Shown here in pieces: positions 11,960 through 22,464 of a DNA stretch of 64,000 nt. The stretch's first letter is position 1. Every line of letters begins with the position of its first letter. The notes beneath the pieces were generated by a model that had not been told where the DNA came from, searched no databases, and saw only the letters and a program-made list of their open reading frames with translations. Source of the DNA: Rosellinia necatrix (taxonomy: Eukaryota; Ascomycota; Sordariomycetes; Xylariales; Xylariaceae). The stretch covers positions 1,612,001 through 1,676,000 of the forward strand of contig JAGYVD010000003.1 of assembly GCA_021209875.1 (NCBI GenBank), in the 5' to 3' direction. A program made the translations under genes and the position numbers.

Positions 11960-12677
11960 GGTAGTTATTCTAGTAGTATATGTAATGTGAAGATTTTTGC
12001 GCTGAGAGTGTTATTGACGACCGCCTCGGCTCTATCATGCGAGATGGGGGCGGCCTAATAGACCGAGACTCTGCGAAACCAACAGCGCATGCATGTCGCG
12101 CTTACTTGTGCACGGATTATGGCTGTTGGTATCACGAAAAAATCTTTCAGCTAATAGTTGCCCTTTTTGGCACCGGAAACCCTGCATCAAGAACCAACTG
12201 CATACAGTGCCAAGCAGAGGACTCCTCGGCATGTTCGGAACTGACATGGATACTAGCAGTGACTTGTAAGTTTTATCGTTACGTGCCACTGCTGAGTACC
12301 ATTTTCTATGTATACTTGAGAGGTACCTAGCACTCTGTATTGCCCTGTATTACGTGGCTTTTGATCTGATAGGCGCATATCGTAAAAGGGGATCACCTGG
12401 ATCGGCCGGACATTGTCACAGGAGTCATAGGAACCACTTGGGCATGCAGGCAGAACCAACAGACAGCCAACACGGGTGTCGGTAAAAAAGACTAATATTG
12501 ATGGTAGGGCAATATAGTGTTGTGTTCTGGAGAGAAGAGTCTACACGTAGTCCTCAAAGTGTCAGCTGAATACATGATGCCTTCCGTGACCTCGTAATTC
12601 GTTTACACCTTTCCACATCGTAAAGAGCCATCTGCGGCTATACGTATTGTGTATGGCACATTTGCCGGAACCCCCGT

Positions 12678-14185
12678 TTAAGGTCTTGCACTTCGCGCCT
12701 TATGTCGACGTAAGTGAACTAAAGGGTATAGTGTGAATAGGGCGGCCCCTAGCATAAAGACCCCTCCAAACACTTGCAAGTGCCACCAATTGCGCTTCTG
12801 AGACTTGAAGTCGTAGATAGCCCCCCCTATAGGACTTCCAATCAACAGTCCTATTCCTACAGATAACCAGTACATGCCCGACCGTGTCCCAATGGTAGCA
12901 ATCGAAGGGCACAAAAGGGGCACAATGGCCCCAGGCAGAGCTACGAGGACACCTGACACCATTCCCCAAAACACAGCCCAGACAACTATGCCTGCAATTG
13001 TGTCGACAGCTATCCAGCTGAACAAAAGGATAGAACCGAAGACAAGGCATACACATATCGTCTCGGTAGGACCGAAGACGGCAGCGGCGAGCCCCGCAAG
13101 AATGCGACCTATTGCCGAAGCACCGTTGAGAATTGCAAGAAGATCAAAGGAGAAGCTACTGGTTGCTGACGGTATTCTAAGCTGAGTTAGAAGTGGTAAG
13201 TATAGGAAAGGAATATAATAAGCTGTCGCACTGAGAATAGAGGCGAAACAGAGAACGAGGAAAGGGAGATCCTTAATGGCCGAGAGATCAACAAAATAAC
13301 GAACGACCGGCGGCTGTTTGGGTTTGTCGGCTAAGGTAAGGTATGCAATAAGGTAGAGCGCGAGACATATGAATCCAATGATTCGAACCGTCCACGCGAA
13401 GCCGAGATGGGGCTGTAGGTAACGAAATATCAGAGGGTAAACAATCCCGCCTGAGCTCGCCGAGTTAGTCAAGATGAAACAGAACTCATAAGGGACACGG
13501 ACAGAAAGACATACCGATGCTGCTACCTGCAGCTATGAGACCCATGACCCTAGCCCGAATGCTGGGTGAGTTGATGCAAGCTGACGCAGCCGCGACACTA
13601 GGGGTGAAGACAATTCCGCCTCCTATGCCGACACAAATGGCTTGGGATAGAAAGACTTGGTAATATTCAGTCGACAAGCTCAAGACCATGAAGCCGACCA
13701 CCTCCAGCAGACTCCCGAGTACAAGTAGTATACGGTAGAAGCCCCGGTCGAATAGGGGCCCCGTGACAAGTCCCGTAGAAAGGACAAAGAACGCGCAAGT
13801 TGTCGATATCCAGGATATCTTGGAGCTAGATTGGCCCTTAAGGAGGACATCTTCATAGTAGGTTTGGAAGACGCCGAACGTGAGCAGCAGTCCCCTGTAG
13901 TGCCAAATTAGCAAACAGTAGAGCGCGGCGATGATCTAATACCAGCTCAACTTACCATGTATTGAAGAAAGCAATTAGCGTACTGAGAATCTGTATCCAT
14001 TGCTTCGACGTCAATGCATGACGAGTCGTTTCAGTGATGGGAGGAAAAGTCGCATCGCTGCTCGGCATTTCAATTGAATCTGAGACTTTCCCCATCCCGC
14101 CTGAGATTGTTGTTGTTGTTGGCATATTGTAACCGGAGCTAGTGAGGTTTCCAAGTGAATCAGTGTGCTCGCGGTGTGTCGTCAT
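12678..14185 (-). CDS. MFS transporter, monocarboxylate-permease type (3 exons)
   Basis: Predicted plasma-membrane major facilitator of the fungal monocarboxylate/riboflavin-permease-like (SLC16/MCH) group, moving a small organic solute; the substrate cannot be read from sequence. Exons on the minus strand: 14,185-13,956, 13,894-13,515 and 13,450-12,678. Introns of 61 and 64 nt have donors GTAAGT and GTATGT and acceptors CAG, and the joined frame is 460 codons plus stop, about the usual family length. A hydrophilic N-terminus of about 65 residues precedes FFNTW|GLLLTFGVFQTYYE, a typical first-helix signature; SSIGGIVYP and the later helices follow in order, giving about 12 membrane segments. 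The gene is divergent from the 2OG oxygenase, sharing a 568-bp promoter with it, which suggests co-regulation and a role in export or uptake of a related compound. It appears intact. Confidence 0.88.
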
Positions 14186-14753
14186 TCATGTAGCGGAGGA
14201 CAAAGAACTAAAAAATAAACATCCACATAGATTATATCCTCGCCTAGGATACAGCGGGTGTTTGGAGGCTACTTGCAATGGGTATGCATAGTATTAGCAA
14301 CAAAAGCACATGTGGTACCTACGCAGGTATTTTGGTTCGTTGATCCGAGACAAACTGCCATATCTGTACGGCGGCCGTACCCGCGATCAAGTACCCCAGT
14401 CGACGGCCCTTTAAGACCCCATGTAGGTACATTCTATGTAGCTCCGTTCAGGTAACATCTCGACAGTGTTAGTACGGAGTAAGCTTCATCTGGGCCGCAA
14501 AGCGTCAACTCCCGACCCCCATCACGAGTACATTTTCCAGATGTCCCCGCATGTTGCGCCTTATGCAGAATCCACTATTATGTACCTGGGGTATCTACCG
14601 AGTCTACTACGTAGGTAGGCTGTCCCCGGCTGTCGTCCCTTTCCCAGGTTCGACCTTCATCAGCTCTTTTATTAACCTCGTCGCATCAGCCCGATTCTCG
14701 CATATTGAACGACCTAAGCCCAAGATCTACATTCCTCAAATCAGGCCCCCAAT
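14186..14753. promoter_or_regulatory. Shared divergent promoter of MFS and 2OG oxygenase genes
   Basis: 568 bp separate the two start codons, which point away from each other. The stretch has normal composition, no convincing coding potential and one striking palindrome (14,366-14,380, listed separately). Co-regulation of the two genes is inferred from the arrangement. Confidence 0.6.
14366..14380. promoter_or_regulatory. Palindrome with CGG-N3-CCG core, candidate zinc-cluster factor site
   Basis: GTACGGC-G-GCCGTAC is a perfect 7-bp inverted repeat around one central base. It contains CGG and CCG half-sites three bases apart, the kind of inverted pair bound by fungal Zn(II)2Cys6 regulators. 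It lies about midway in the divergent promoter. Binding is inference only. Confidence 0.4.
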
Positions 14754-15845
14754 ATGGCGTCATCAACTCATTTCGAAACCGTCCCTCCATTTCCACAAGA
14801 CGTGCCGGTGGCAGAGATGCACACCATCTCACTCGCCGACTTACGGCTAGGCGATAGGCTCACAATTGATAAGCTCACGTCATCCTGTCAAGAGCTTGGT
14901 TTTTTCCTGCTTGATCTCCAAGGTGACACTGCAGGGTCGCTTATGGTCGAAGAGATTGACCAGCTTTTCGATGTTGGTAAGGCGTTGTTGGGACTCTCTG
15001 AAGAAGAGAAACGTCAGTATCTGCACGACATACCAAAGAGCTTTCTTGGGTTAGTTTGAACTTCTACACAGTGCATCTTCACCTATCTCATCATCACTTG
15101 TAGCTTCAAACCAAGAGGCGCGGCTAAAATCGAGACTGACGAGCCGGATCGCTTTGAGTGGTTCAATATTGGACAAGATGGTCTCATGGGAAACGCGCCG
15201 TTACAGCCACTCCCCCCTGTCATTCATACCTGTAGTGGCTTGCTCAAGTCATTCTTGAATCACGGTCAGGATATAGTTGCGCTAATCAGCACTGTTCTTG
15301 CCTCTGAACTTGGCCTTCCACCCGACTCCTTTACTCGTTTGCAGCAACCCACTAAAGCATCGGGTACGGTGCTGAGGTTCATTAAGGCTTTCGCCAGTAA
15401 GGACCCAGAAGATCTGCGCACTAGCATGATCCACCATACAGATTTCGGGACGATCACCCTTCTTGCAAATGTCCTTGGTGGCCTGCAGATTCTCGCTCCT
15501 GGGAAGGACGCAAATGTCAAGGATTCCTGGTTGTGGGTTCGCCCCCAACCAGGGTGTCTCATCGTCAATCTTGGTGACGCTATGGTTCAATGGACGGGTG
15601 GCTTGTTGCGCAGCAATGTGCATCGGATAAACTATGCCCCTGGACAGCAGCGTTCCGCCGACCGTTACAGTTTGGCGATTTTGGTAAGACCGGAACGAGA
15701 TGCCAGTATGGGAAGGTTAATTGGGGAAGGTGTTGATAGTGATTTAACGGCATGGGAGTGGGAGGTTCAGAAAGCAATGGCATTACAACATAATGGGGGT
15801 AAAGCAAAAAGCATAGGTGGGAGAAGAGTAGAAAACACTCAATAA
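14754..15845 (+). CDS. 2-oxoglutarate/Fe(II)-dependent oxygenase, isopenicillin-N-synthase-like (2 exons)
   Basis: Non-heme iron dioxygenase of the fungal IPNS/flavanone-hydroxylase-like group; such enzymes hydroxylate, desaturate or cyclise small molecules using 2-oxoglutarate and oxygen. Exons 14,754-15,049 and 15,104-15,845 flank a 54-nt intron (donor GTTAGT, acceptor TAG); the joined protein is 345 residues, the usual length. An N-terminal DIOX_N-like part (residues about 20-110) contains SCQELGFFLLD. The catalytic jelly roll follows, with iron ligands His210 and Asp212 in HHTDFG and distal His272 in SNVHRI. The 2OG-binding Arg286-x-Ser288 is in DRYSLAIL. All key residues are present, so activity is expected. 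It is transcribed away from the MFS gene through a shared promoter, suggesting a common pathway. Substrate unknown. Confidence 0.9.
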
Positions 15846-16148
15846 GTTCCCTCAACGAGCGTGTCACATACAATATAGTATCTCATATGCCTAGGTGAAC
15901 TGCAATCATATTATCAGTATGCAATTGTTGGCACCTCTTCTGCTTAGTCGCGAACTAGTTATAACCATGGCTAGTGATTATGTGATGAAGTTGCCCGCGT
16001 ACTCCCTCATCGCATATCTTCACACCTTCCCTTGTAATTATCATCCATGCGCAAGGTAGTGTTAGCGCTACAGCGGCGATTACGCCTATATTCTTAACAG
16101 TGGGTCCAATTTGCGGCCCATCCACCTCAACACCAAGGAAATTATCTC
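15846..16148. other. Intergenic gap with small hydrophobic minus-strand ORF
   Basis: About 0.3 kb between the oxygenase stop and the LINE. A 68-codon minus-strand ORF (16,161-15,955) encodes one hydrophobic segment (NIGVIAAVALTLPCAWMII) but has no family I recognise, no visible partner exons and overlaps the LINE start. I do not annotate it as a gene. Confidence 0.4.
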
Positions 16149-16688
16149 GTGATAGCGACACAGATCCGTCTGCTGAGCTTCATGATGGACGTTTCCAATA
16201 CACCGGAACAAAGGCCTATGGCCCTTGAAGAGGTTCAGCACACCCGCCCGCCTGATCCGACATCTCCCTCCAACTTACAGAGTCACAAGCGACACAAGAA
16301 CGTTGTTACGCTCCCCCCAGCCATCCGACTGACAGGAAGGGACTCTGAGGGATCCCGCCCAGATTTGGGCATTGGCGCTCGCGGTAACGCCTCTACAGCG
16401 ATGAGGGCTCACCTAGAGGCCGTGGAAAAGAGCAGGCGCGTCTCTCACAATGTGCTGCAGGACCTCGCGAGCCGCTTAGATGAGTTCGCTACCAGCTACG
16501 GGTCGTTAGGCAAACAGGACCATAAAGTAAAGGCTAGGCGCCTTGGTGACTCTGTGCTGCACTTCCTTGTGCACGACCACGCGCCCGTATGGGCCAATAT
16601 AACAGCGGCTATAAGAGCCCTTATTCCGTTCGCTCCAACACTTTGGGCGCCTCCCAGCGCACGGGGAGCACGAACAGCGGGCATTTAG
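16149..16688 (+). pseudogene. LINE ORF1 (gag-like) N-terminal fragment
   Basis: 179 codons open from 16,149; the likely true start is a methionine near residue 12 or 13 (16,182/16,185). The protein is hydrophilic with a probable helical stretch (AHLEAVEKSRRVSHNVLQDL) and no catalytic motif. I link it to the LINE by position and by the zinc knuckle 0.7 kb downstream in the same orientation. After 16,688 the frame is broken by many TAG/TAA codons. No independent function is claimed. Confidence 0.5.
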
Positions 16689-17413
16689 TCACCTAGGCGC
16701 AGAAGGTAGCAACCCTTATATCTAGGACCCCTATTAAGGGGCACTTCTTCACCTTATCTTTTAATAGTAGAGCCCCAATCTCACGGGCCTTATCTTAGCC
16801 CTGAATCAGCACTAATAGGGCAGCCCTTGGGAAGTTCGATGATAAAAGGCTACTATTAAGGGCCCTGCTGGAGAGACGGATAGCAGTAGACGGCAGGGAG
16901 CTGTACATAATACGACAGAGGCTTATAGTAATACTTTGGCTAGAGGGCCTAGAATTTAAAGATATTCCGGACTGCACTGCTACGAAGACCAGCTGGGCTT
17001 TAAGATGCGCGACACCCGAGGTTTGAGACCAAATTTATAACGTAAAAAGTAAAGTACTTAAAGCCCTAAAGCTCGAAGATATCGAAACACCTTCGACCTA
17101 GTATAGCTATATTATATTAAACCTACTAGCCAGCTTTCTAAACTATATAGGAGAAGGGATAGTAATGATAGAAACTTTACTTATAAATGAGGTAGTAGCG
17201 CAGACCGGCCATACGCCGGTTGACTTCCGACGATTATGACATTTTACCCTAGGTGCTTTGAAGGGCACTTAGATAGTATTCTTTTCCGAGCTAGTACCTA
17301 GTTTTAAGCTTTTCAACGCTGGAGGCCGGTCCCGCCTTATCTAGAAAAAGCAGAGCATTAAACACCACAATCTAGGGTACTAGGGATACTGCGTAGTCTC
17401 CCGCTGTACTAGA
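16689..17413 (+). pseudogene. Decayed middle of LINE ORF1
   Basis: No frame stays open, but + strand readings keep protein-like patches between frequent TAG and TAA codons, as expected if CAG/CAA/TGG codons were changed by mild RIP. The sequence joins the two better-preserved ORF1 parts. Nothing else was seen here. Confidence 0.4.
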
Positions 17414-17611
17414 GTGTACCGCTGCCAACGCTGCGGCGATAGGACGGATAAACATGACCCCAACGCGGGTTGCTGCGAGAGGCCGGAACGCTGCGCCAAC
17501 TGCAATGCTCCGCACCTAGCAGGCCGCAAGGGCTGCCCTGTCAAGCCCAGGAGGGAAAATGGACGGATAATTCAGCTCACCAAGTCCCAACGACAGAAGG
17601 TACGGCGCTAA
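17414..17611 (+). pseudogene. LINE ORF1 zinc-knuckle region
   Basis: A 65-codon open stretch with cysteines spaced as in retroelement nucleic-acid-binding knuckles: CQRCGDRTDKHDPNAGC, then CANCNAPHLAGRKGCP, followed by an Arg/Lys-rich tail. In Tad1-type LINEs such knuckles end ORF1 and bind the element RNA. The stop at 17,611 is only about 40 bp before the open ORF2 tail, which locates the internal deletion. Confidence 0.65.
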
Positions 17612-17649
17612 GGCATAGCACGGTATAAGGAGATCAACTAAACCCCTGA

Positions 17650-18916
17650 CGAGCAGGAGGACACTACGAACACCGCAAAAAAGTCCATACGGCTCTCAGC
17701 CTTGCTGCCAGGGCCGTTGTCCCGGTCTGGCGCACCTTCCCATACGCGGCGGCACTCAGGGAGTCCGGCCTCCCCGGAGGCGTCCCCTGTCTCGACCGCA
17801 TCAGATACATGTCTGCGGTGCGACTGGCCAGGTTGGACAGGCAACATCCCCTGGTCCACCGGATAGAAGAACGGCCAAACAGGAGGGAGACAGTCCTCCA
17901 GCAGAACGCACGACTCGTCCCCCGCATACGCCGCCCCCCCACTGGTAGCACCCCTCCCTCCCTGGCCTACCCCCAGGGAGGAACTCAGCAATAAAAAGAA
18001 GGCCTCGGAGAAGCACAAAGCATGGGCAGCCCGCACTCTGGCGGCACAAATCTCCGGACTCCCCAACATTATCATCTACTCCGATGGATCTAAGGACAAG
18101 TCCGTGTCCTGGGGCTTCGTCGCCTACGCGAACAACACTAGGGCACACTCCGCCTCCGACTGGCTCTGGGAGGAAGAAGTCTTCGGCGCGGAAGCGGCCG
18201 GGGCCCTTGAGGCCATCCGTTGGTTTGTGGAAAGATACCACAGATCCACCATGCCCCTCCACCTATGCCTAGACAACACCTCGGTTCTCACCAGCCTACT
18301 CAACGGCTCACCCCCCTCCTCGGCACACAGGTTCGATGAGTTCCGACGCCTAGCCGCTAGGATCCCGGGTCGCCTCCACCTACACTGGTCCCCCGGGCAT
18401 ACAAAGATAGCAGGCAACGAAGCAGCCGACGCCCAGGCCGGAGCCCTCTCCGGCCAGCCCCTCCCTCCAGACCACCCGTCCAGAAGGGACCCCCCCTCCT
18501 ACGCCCACATTAGGAGCGAGGCGGGAAAGATGGTAAAGGGAATCACACAACAATGGTGGCAGGAAAACCGCCCGAACACATACGCAACGCTCGGGATAGA
18601 CTGGCCCAAATCTGCCAGAGACCTCCCCGAACTCGAGCTAACTCGCGGATCACTACGTTCCCTCCACGCTGAGAGGTCGGGACACGGACATTTCGCTTCC
18701 TACCACCGTAGGTTCGGCCATCCGGCCGAGCGTATAGCGACTTGCACTTGCGGCGAAGAACAGGACTGGGGCCACATTTTTGTGTGCCCCGACTCGCGGA
18801 GTAGGCTCCCGGGCTCCGTCTGGCCTGGGACCGAAAGGAAACGCCTCACGGGCATGGAGGCGGCTACGGAGTTCTGGAAATTTTGGTGCAAGGACCCGAT
18901 AGATATTTACCCGTAG
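17650..18916 (+). pseudogene. LINE ORF2 C-terminal part: thumb-side region, RNase H and zinc finger, one frameshift
   Basis: Two overlapping frames make one product. 17,650-17,994 reads like the region after the reverse-transcriptase fingers and palm of Tad-type LINEs (LAARAVVPVWRT, then RLARLDRQHPLVHR). From 17,867 the next frame is open to the stop at 18,914-18,916, and a shift between them is needed, plausibly at the C-run near 17,931-17,940. The second frame holds RNase H with its acidic residues: YSDGSKD, AEAAGALEAI, LDNTSV and NEAADAQA. A C-terminal C-x-C-x8-H-x4-C finger (CTCGEEQDWGHIFVC) follows. The RNase H site looks intact but the enzyme lacks endonuclease and RT, so the element is defective. 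Confidence 0.78.
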
Positions 18917-19514
18917 CGCTGCATAACAAGCCCCCCCTTAACTTGTAAACTGCGCCCTCCCTTTTGTCTTTTCTTTTTGTTAGCGACAGCTGTAAGCAGC
19001 CGTCTATCTGTACATAAACCCTGCAGGGTCACGTGAGGGAACTACGGCCGACTGGCGACCAGGGTCATACGGGTAGCCACAGTCGAACCCACCAATTAGC
19101 CTTAGGTACCTAAGATAGACGATAATAGACTCCTCCTCCTCCTCCTCCACTGCTGGAGCAACCTCACCGCGTATTGAACACCTTGGCGGCACGGCCGGTG
19201 CCCCCTCAGGCTCGCAGCCGCGGGAAAGGGAATCCGCAGAGGACCAACTGATGGAGGAGGCTGATGCTTCTATAACTATAGCTTTAGAACTGCAACCCCC
19301 GGCCCCTAGAGTAGCCAGCAAGCGCGCCACGCCCGACTCGCAAAAAGCTCACAGCATAGATACCCCACTCAACTATGAGATGGACTACACGACTACTGCT
19401 AAGGAAATAGGTGCCAATATACACCCTCAACGTTCTAAGGCTTGTCCGAGTTAAAGGTATAATAAAGCAGCTTACTTTATTAACCTTAAATAATAACTTG
19501 CTCCTAAGGCGCTT
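18917..19514. other. LINE 3' region and unassigned fragment
   Basis: After the ORF2 stop come a pyrimidine-rich stretch (18,955-18,980), a CTC-CTC microsatellite (about 19,130-19,149) and a short open stretch (19,251-19,454) without a recognisable motif. It could be a fragment of another element. At 19,515 the terminal repeat of a gypsy copy begins. No gene supported. Confidence 0.45.
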
Positions 19515-19676
19515 TAGTAAGGATTACTAGGGGTAGTGTGGTTGAGTCTGTAAAAGTGTGATGTAGGATTGAAGAAGGAAGGGCTTCTGGTCTTGCAGGG
19601 ACTAGAAGCTTTAGGCTAGTATTTTATTTAATTTATATAATTTTTACTTAGCTAGGTGTGCTAGCTAGATAAAAAG
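19515..19676 (-). repeat. Gypsy terminal repeat, inverted copy
   Basis: Reverse-complement match to 5,479-5,641: it starts TAGTAAGGATTACTAGGGG and carries the CTTCTGGTC hairpin and the GCTAGCTAGAT end, followed by a T-run that is the complement of the polypurine tract. It is less mutated than the 5.5-kb copy on its outer side. Confidence 0.72.
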
Positions 19677-20140
19677 CTTTTTTTTTTTAACTGTGTTAAA
19701 TGCTGGGGTTATAATAAAGCGTTATTATTTTAATAACTATAACTGTTTTTTTACCGTTTATAAAGTTAGCTATGGTTTTTTTTAAATTTTAGTATTTTTT
19801 TCTTAATTTTTTAGCATTATATAATTATTATTTTAATTTTTATTAGTTGTTTTTATAGATATATTTTTTTATTTAATAAAATAATTAAATTTATTTTTAA
19901 TATAATTTATTTAATGTTTAAAAAAATTTTTTTTAAGTTCTGTTTTTAAATATTAAACTTAATGCTATTATTTTTAATAAAAAAACTTTTGCTTATATTT
20001 TTAAATAATAAATAGATAATTAAAAGTTTTTAAGAATTTTAATTTATAAGTTAATTTATTAATTTTTGTTGAATTTTTATAGTTTTATATATTATTAAAA
20101 ATATCTTTTAAACAGTTTTTAAAAAAATAATATTTTGTAT
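19677..20140 (-). mobile_element. 3' fragment of gypsy element, minus strand, RIP-mutated
   Basis: Reverse-complement similarity to the + strand gypsy copy from about 5,478 back to about 4,935, covering the chromodomain and integrase end. Landmarks are the shared series ATTAGTTGTTTTTATA, TTTAATAAAATAATTAAAT and AACTTAATGCTATTA-like segments. Similarity stops near 20,140, where a 49-bp tandem repeat begins. Confidence 0.68.
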
Positions 20141-20158
20141 TATAAAAGCTAATAAAAA

Positions 20159-20282
20159 ACTAAACTTTAGCTATATTTGCTATGCTAGCTTAAATAATTA
20201 ATAAAAGATTAAACTTTAATTATATTTGCTGCGCTAGCTTAAATAATTTATTAAAAATTAAACTTTAGTTATATTTTTTGTT
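20159..20282. repeat. 49-bp tandem repeat, about 2.5 copies
   Basis: Unit beginning TAAACTTTAGCTATATTTGC; the second copy differs mostly by transitions. A related single unit lies in inverse orientation at about 59,640-59,705, followed by a shared TTAGCTTTTATAAT segment, so the unit belongs to a dispersed element. Confidence 0.6.
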
Positions 20283-20312
20283 TTGTTTTAAAAGCTTATT
20301 TAATATTAAATT

Positions 20313-20632
20313 TGTTGCAGAAGAACAGATAAATTATATAAGAACAGTAGAATTAAAGCCGAGCGATTAATACAAGCAAGTTAATTTAAGCTTATAATAA
20401 TAATTTATTTAGTTAAGTTATATTATATAGAAATAATTAAATTAACTAGCTTATATATATAGCTTAAAAAAAATTATATTTTTTTGGCTTTATAATTAGT
20501 TTATTTAAATAAGTTAAGCTTATATAAGCTTAACTATTTATTTTAACAGCTATTAATTTAATGATAAAGCTTACTGCGGTATTTAAGCTATAATTATTAG
20601 CTTTTATTAAAGCTATTTATTTTATTAAAATA
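20313..20632. repeat. Left LTR of element A
   Basis: 320 bp beginning TGTTGCAGAAGAACAG. Compared with the right LTR it is RIP-mutated along its 3' half (for example AACTATTTATT where the right LTR has GACCGCTCACC). Confidence 0.8.
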
Positions 20633-22205
20633 TATTTTTAAATTTAATTAATTAAAGCTTAATTTATAAAATAAATTTTAATAATTGTTTTATATAGTTT
20701 TATATATAAAAATAAGTAATAATTTTATAATAAATTTAAATAATTATTTTTAAAAATTTTATAATTAAAAAGTTTTTTTTAAATAAAAGTTGCTATATAA
20801 AATAATTAATAATAATAAAAAACATAGTTGCTAAAGCAATTAGCTAATAAATAATTTTATAAAAATAATATAAATATTTTTTAATAAATAAGAGCTTATT
20901 TTTTTTTTTAATGTTTAAATTAATTAGTTAATTTATATATAATTTTTAAATCGCTAGTATTTTAACACGCGGTAGTTTTAAGCTAACGGCTGTTTTTAAT
21001 AGTTTTAAATAATTTTAAAATTATTTTTTATAAATAATTTTTTTATTAAATATATGCTGCAGCAAGCAGCTTTATATATAATTAATTATTTTAATTAATA
21101 TAAGCAGTATTAAAAATTTATTATATTTAATTTTTAAGCTGCTGTTTTTTTTTTATAAATAATTTTTAAAAGTTGTTTTAATTTTTATATTATAATTAAA
21201 AACTAACTTTATTTTAAAATAAATATTTTTATATTATTATTATTATTATTGCTATATTTACTGCTGCTGCTACTAGCGCTACTGCTGTTTTATTTTTGCG
21301 TTGTTTATTTATTTATTTGTTTTTTTTTTTGTTTTTATTACTGCTATAGCTGCTGCTGCTTAAACTGCTGCTGCTGCTAAAAAGCCAGGCTTAATTATTA
21401 TTTTTTTTTCTGCTAATTTTATTTTAAAAAAAGCTGCCGTGCTAATAATAATTAACGCTGTTAATAAAATATTAATTAATATTTATAATATTAAAAAATT
21501 AAACTGTAAGTTTAATAGTTTTATATTTAATCTAGCTTTATATATTTTTTAAAATTTTTTATTAATTATATATATTAATTTTATTTTTAGTTTTTTTAAT
21601 AAGCTTTAAAGCTAACTTTTTTAATAAAAAGCTTTAAAGTTTTTTATATTGCTGCTATAACTTTTAGCTAATAATATAGATTTTTTTTTTTAATAAAAAG
21701 CTAGCTAGTTTAGCTTTTTTGTTAAGTTTATATTATATTAATAATAAATATGCTAATAATAATAAAATTATTTTTAAAAACCTGCTAAAAAAAGTTGTTT
21801 TATAAAAATAAATTAAAAAACGTTTTTATTATATTTATATTTATTTAATAATATAAAAAATTAAAAAATATTATTATTAAACTTAATATTTCAATTAATA
21901 ATATTATTTTTATATTAGCAAACATAAATATATTTTTATATAAATAGTTTTATTTTTTATAAATATTTTTTTATTAAAATTTTATATAATTAAAAATAAA
22001 CTAATTTTTATTGCAGCTTTTTAAAATAATATAGGCTAAAAAAACGTTTTAATAAGCTTTTTTTTTTTTAATTTAATTTTTAATATAATAGCTTATAAAA
22101 TTTTTAAAATTTTTTAATATTTTATATTTTTGCTAAAGCTGTTATTTTTTAATTTAAATATATTTTTATTAAAAATAAAATAAAGCAGGCTTAAGCTTAG
22201 CTATA

Positions 22206-22459
22206 TGATAAGTCTGGTCAGGGGTATGAAGCTGTAAATAGCTGTATTTTGCTGTATGCTGGTCTAGTTTGTGGTGTTGTATGTGTAGTTGTGATGAAGA
22301 TGGTGGAATTCTAGGTGCAGTCCTAGAATTCCACCTACTAGTACAGGTAGGTGGGCCTAGCCCAAGTGGGTCTAGCCCAGGTGGCCTGGGCCACCTTATC
22401 TAATCTTACAGTGGGGCAACTGGTGGTGCCAAGCCTGGCACCCCTTGCCTACTCTAACA
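22206..22459 (-). repeat. Solo LTR (family S1), normal composition, with CTATA target duplication
   Basis: A 254-bp GC-normal segment inside RIP-ruined element A. It is bounded by TGATAAGTCTGG...CTCTAACA on this strand (TGTTAGAG...CTTATCA on the other), with CTATA on both sides (22,201-22,205 and 22,460-22,464). Relatives occur at 53,217-53,458 and, in part, 55,733-55,870. It contains a hairpin around GTGGAATTCTAGG and a GGTGGCCTGGGCCACC palindrome. No internal element remains, so it is a solo LTR left by recombination. Confidence 0.8.
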
Positions 22460-22464
22460 CTATA

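Larger units (their letters stand above)
11037..12677. other. Intergenic island DNA without a convincing gene
   Basis: Normal-composition DNA upstream of the MFS 3' end. Short open frames occur on both strands but overlap each other, have no recognisable motif and lack continuation across introns. The stretch holds a dispersed-repeat copy (11,461-11,825) and a putative small TIR element (11,826-11,959), both listed separately. The last 0.2 kb before 12,678 would be the 3' UTR of the MFS gene. Confidence 0.5.
16149..19110 (+). mobile_element. Tad1-like LINE with internal deletion
   Basis: Parts of a non-LTR retrotransposon in correct order on the + strand: an ORF1 (gag-like) N-terminal part (16,149-16,688), a decayed middle (16,689-17,413), an ORF1 zinc-knuckle region (17,414-17,611) and then, only about 40 bp later, the end of the ORF2 polymerase (thumb-side region, RNase H, C-terminal zinc finger; 17,650-18,916). 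The endonuclease and the catalytic reverse transcriptase, which together should take more than 2 kb, are absent. The element therefore cannot move by itself. Base composition is close to that of the neighbouring genes, with only mild C-to-T type decay. The 3' end is placed near 19,110 after TAGGTACCTAAGATAGACG, by guess. Confidence 0.75.

Noticed and set aside
11065..12459. Several 60-97 codon ORFs on both strands
   Set aside because: They overlap one another, lack motifs and partly lie in the dispersed repeat 11,461-11,825.
17638..18262. Minus-strand ORFs of 95-153 codons over the LINE
   Set aside because: They are antisense shadows of the GC-rich LINE ORF2 tail, whose + frame has clear RNase H motifs.
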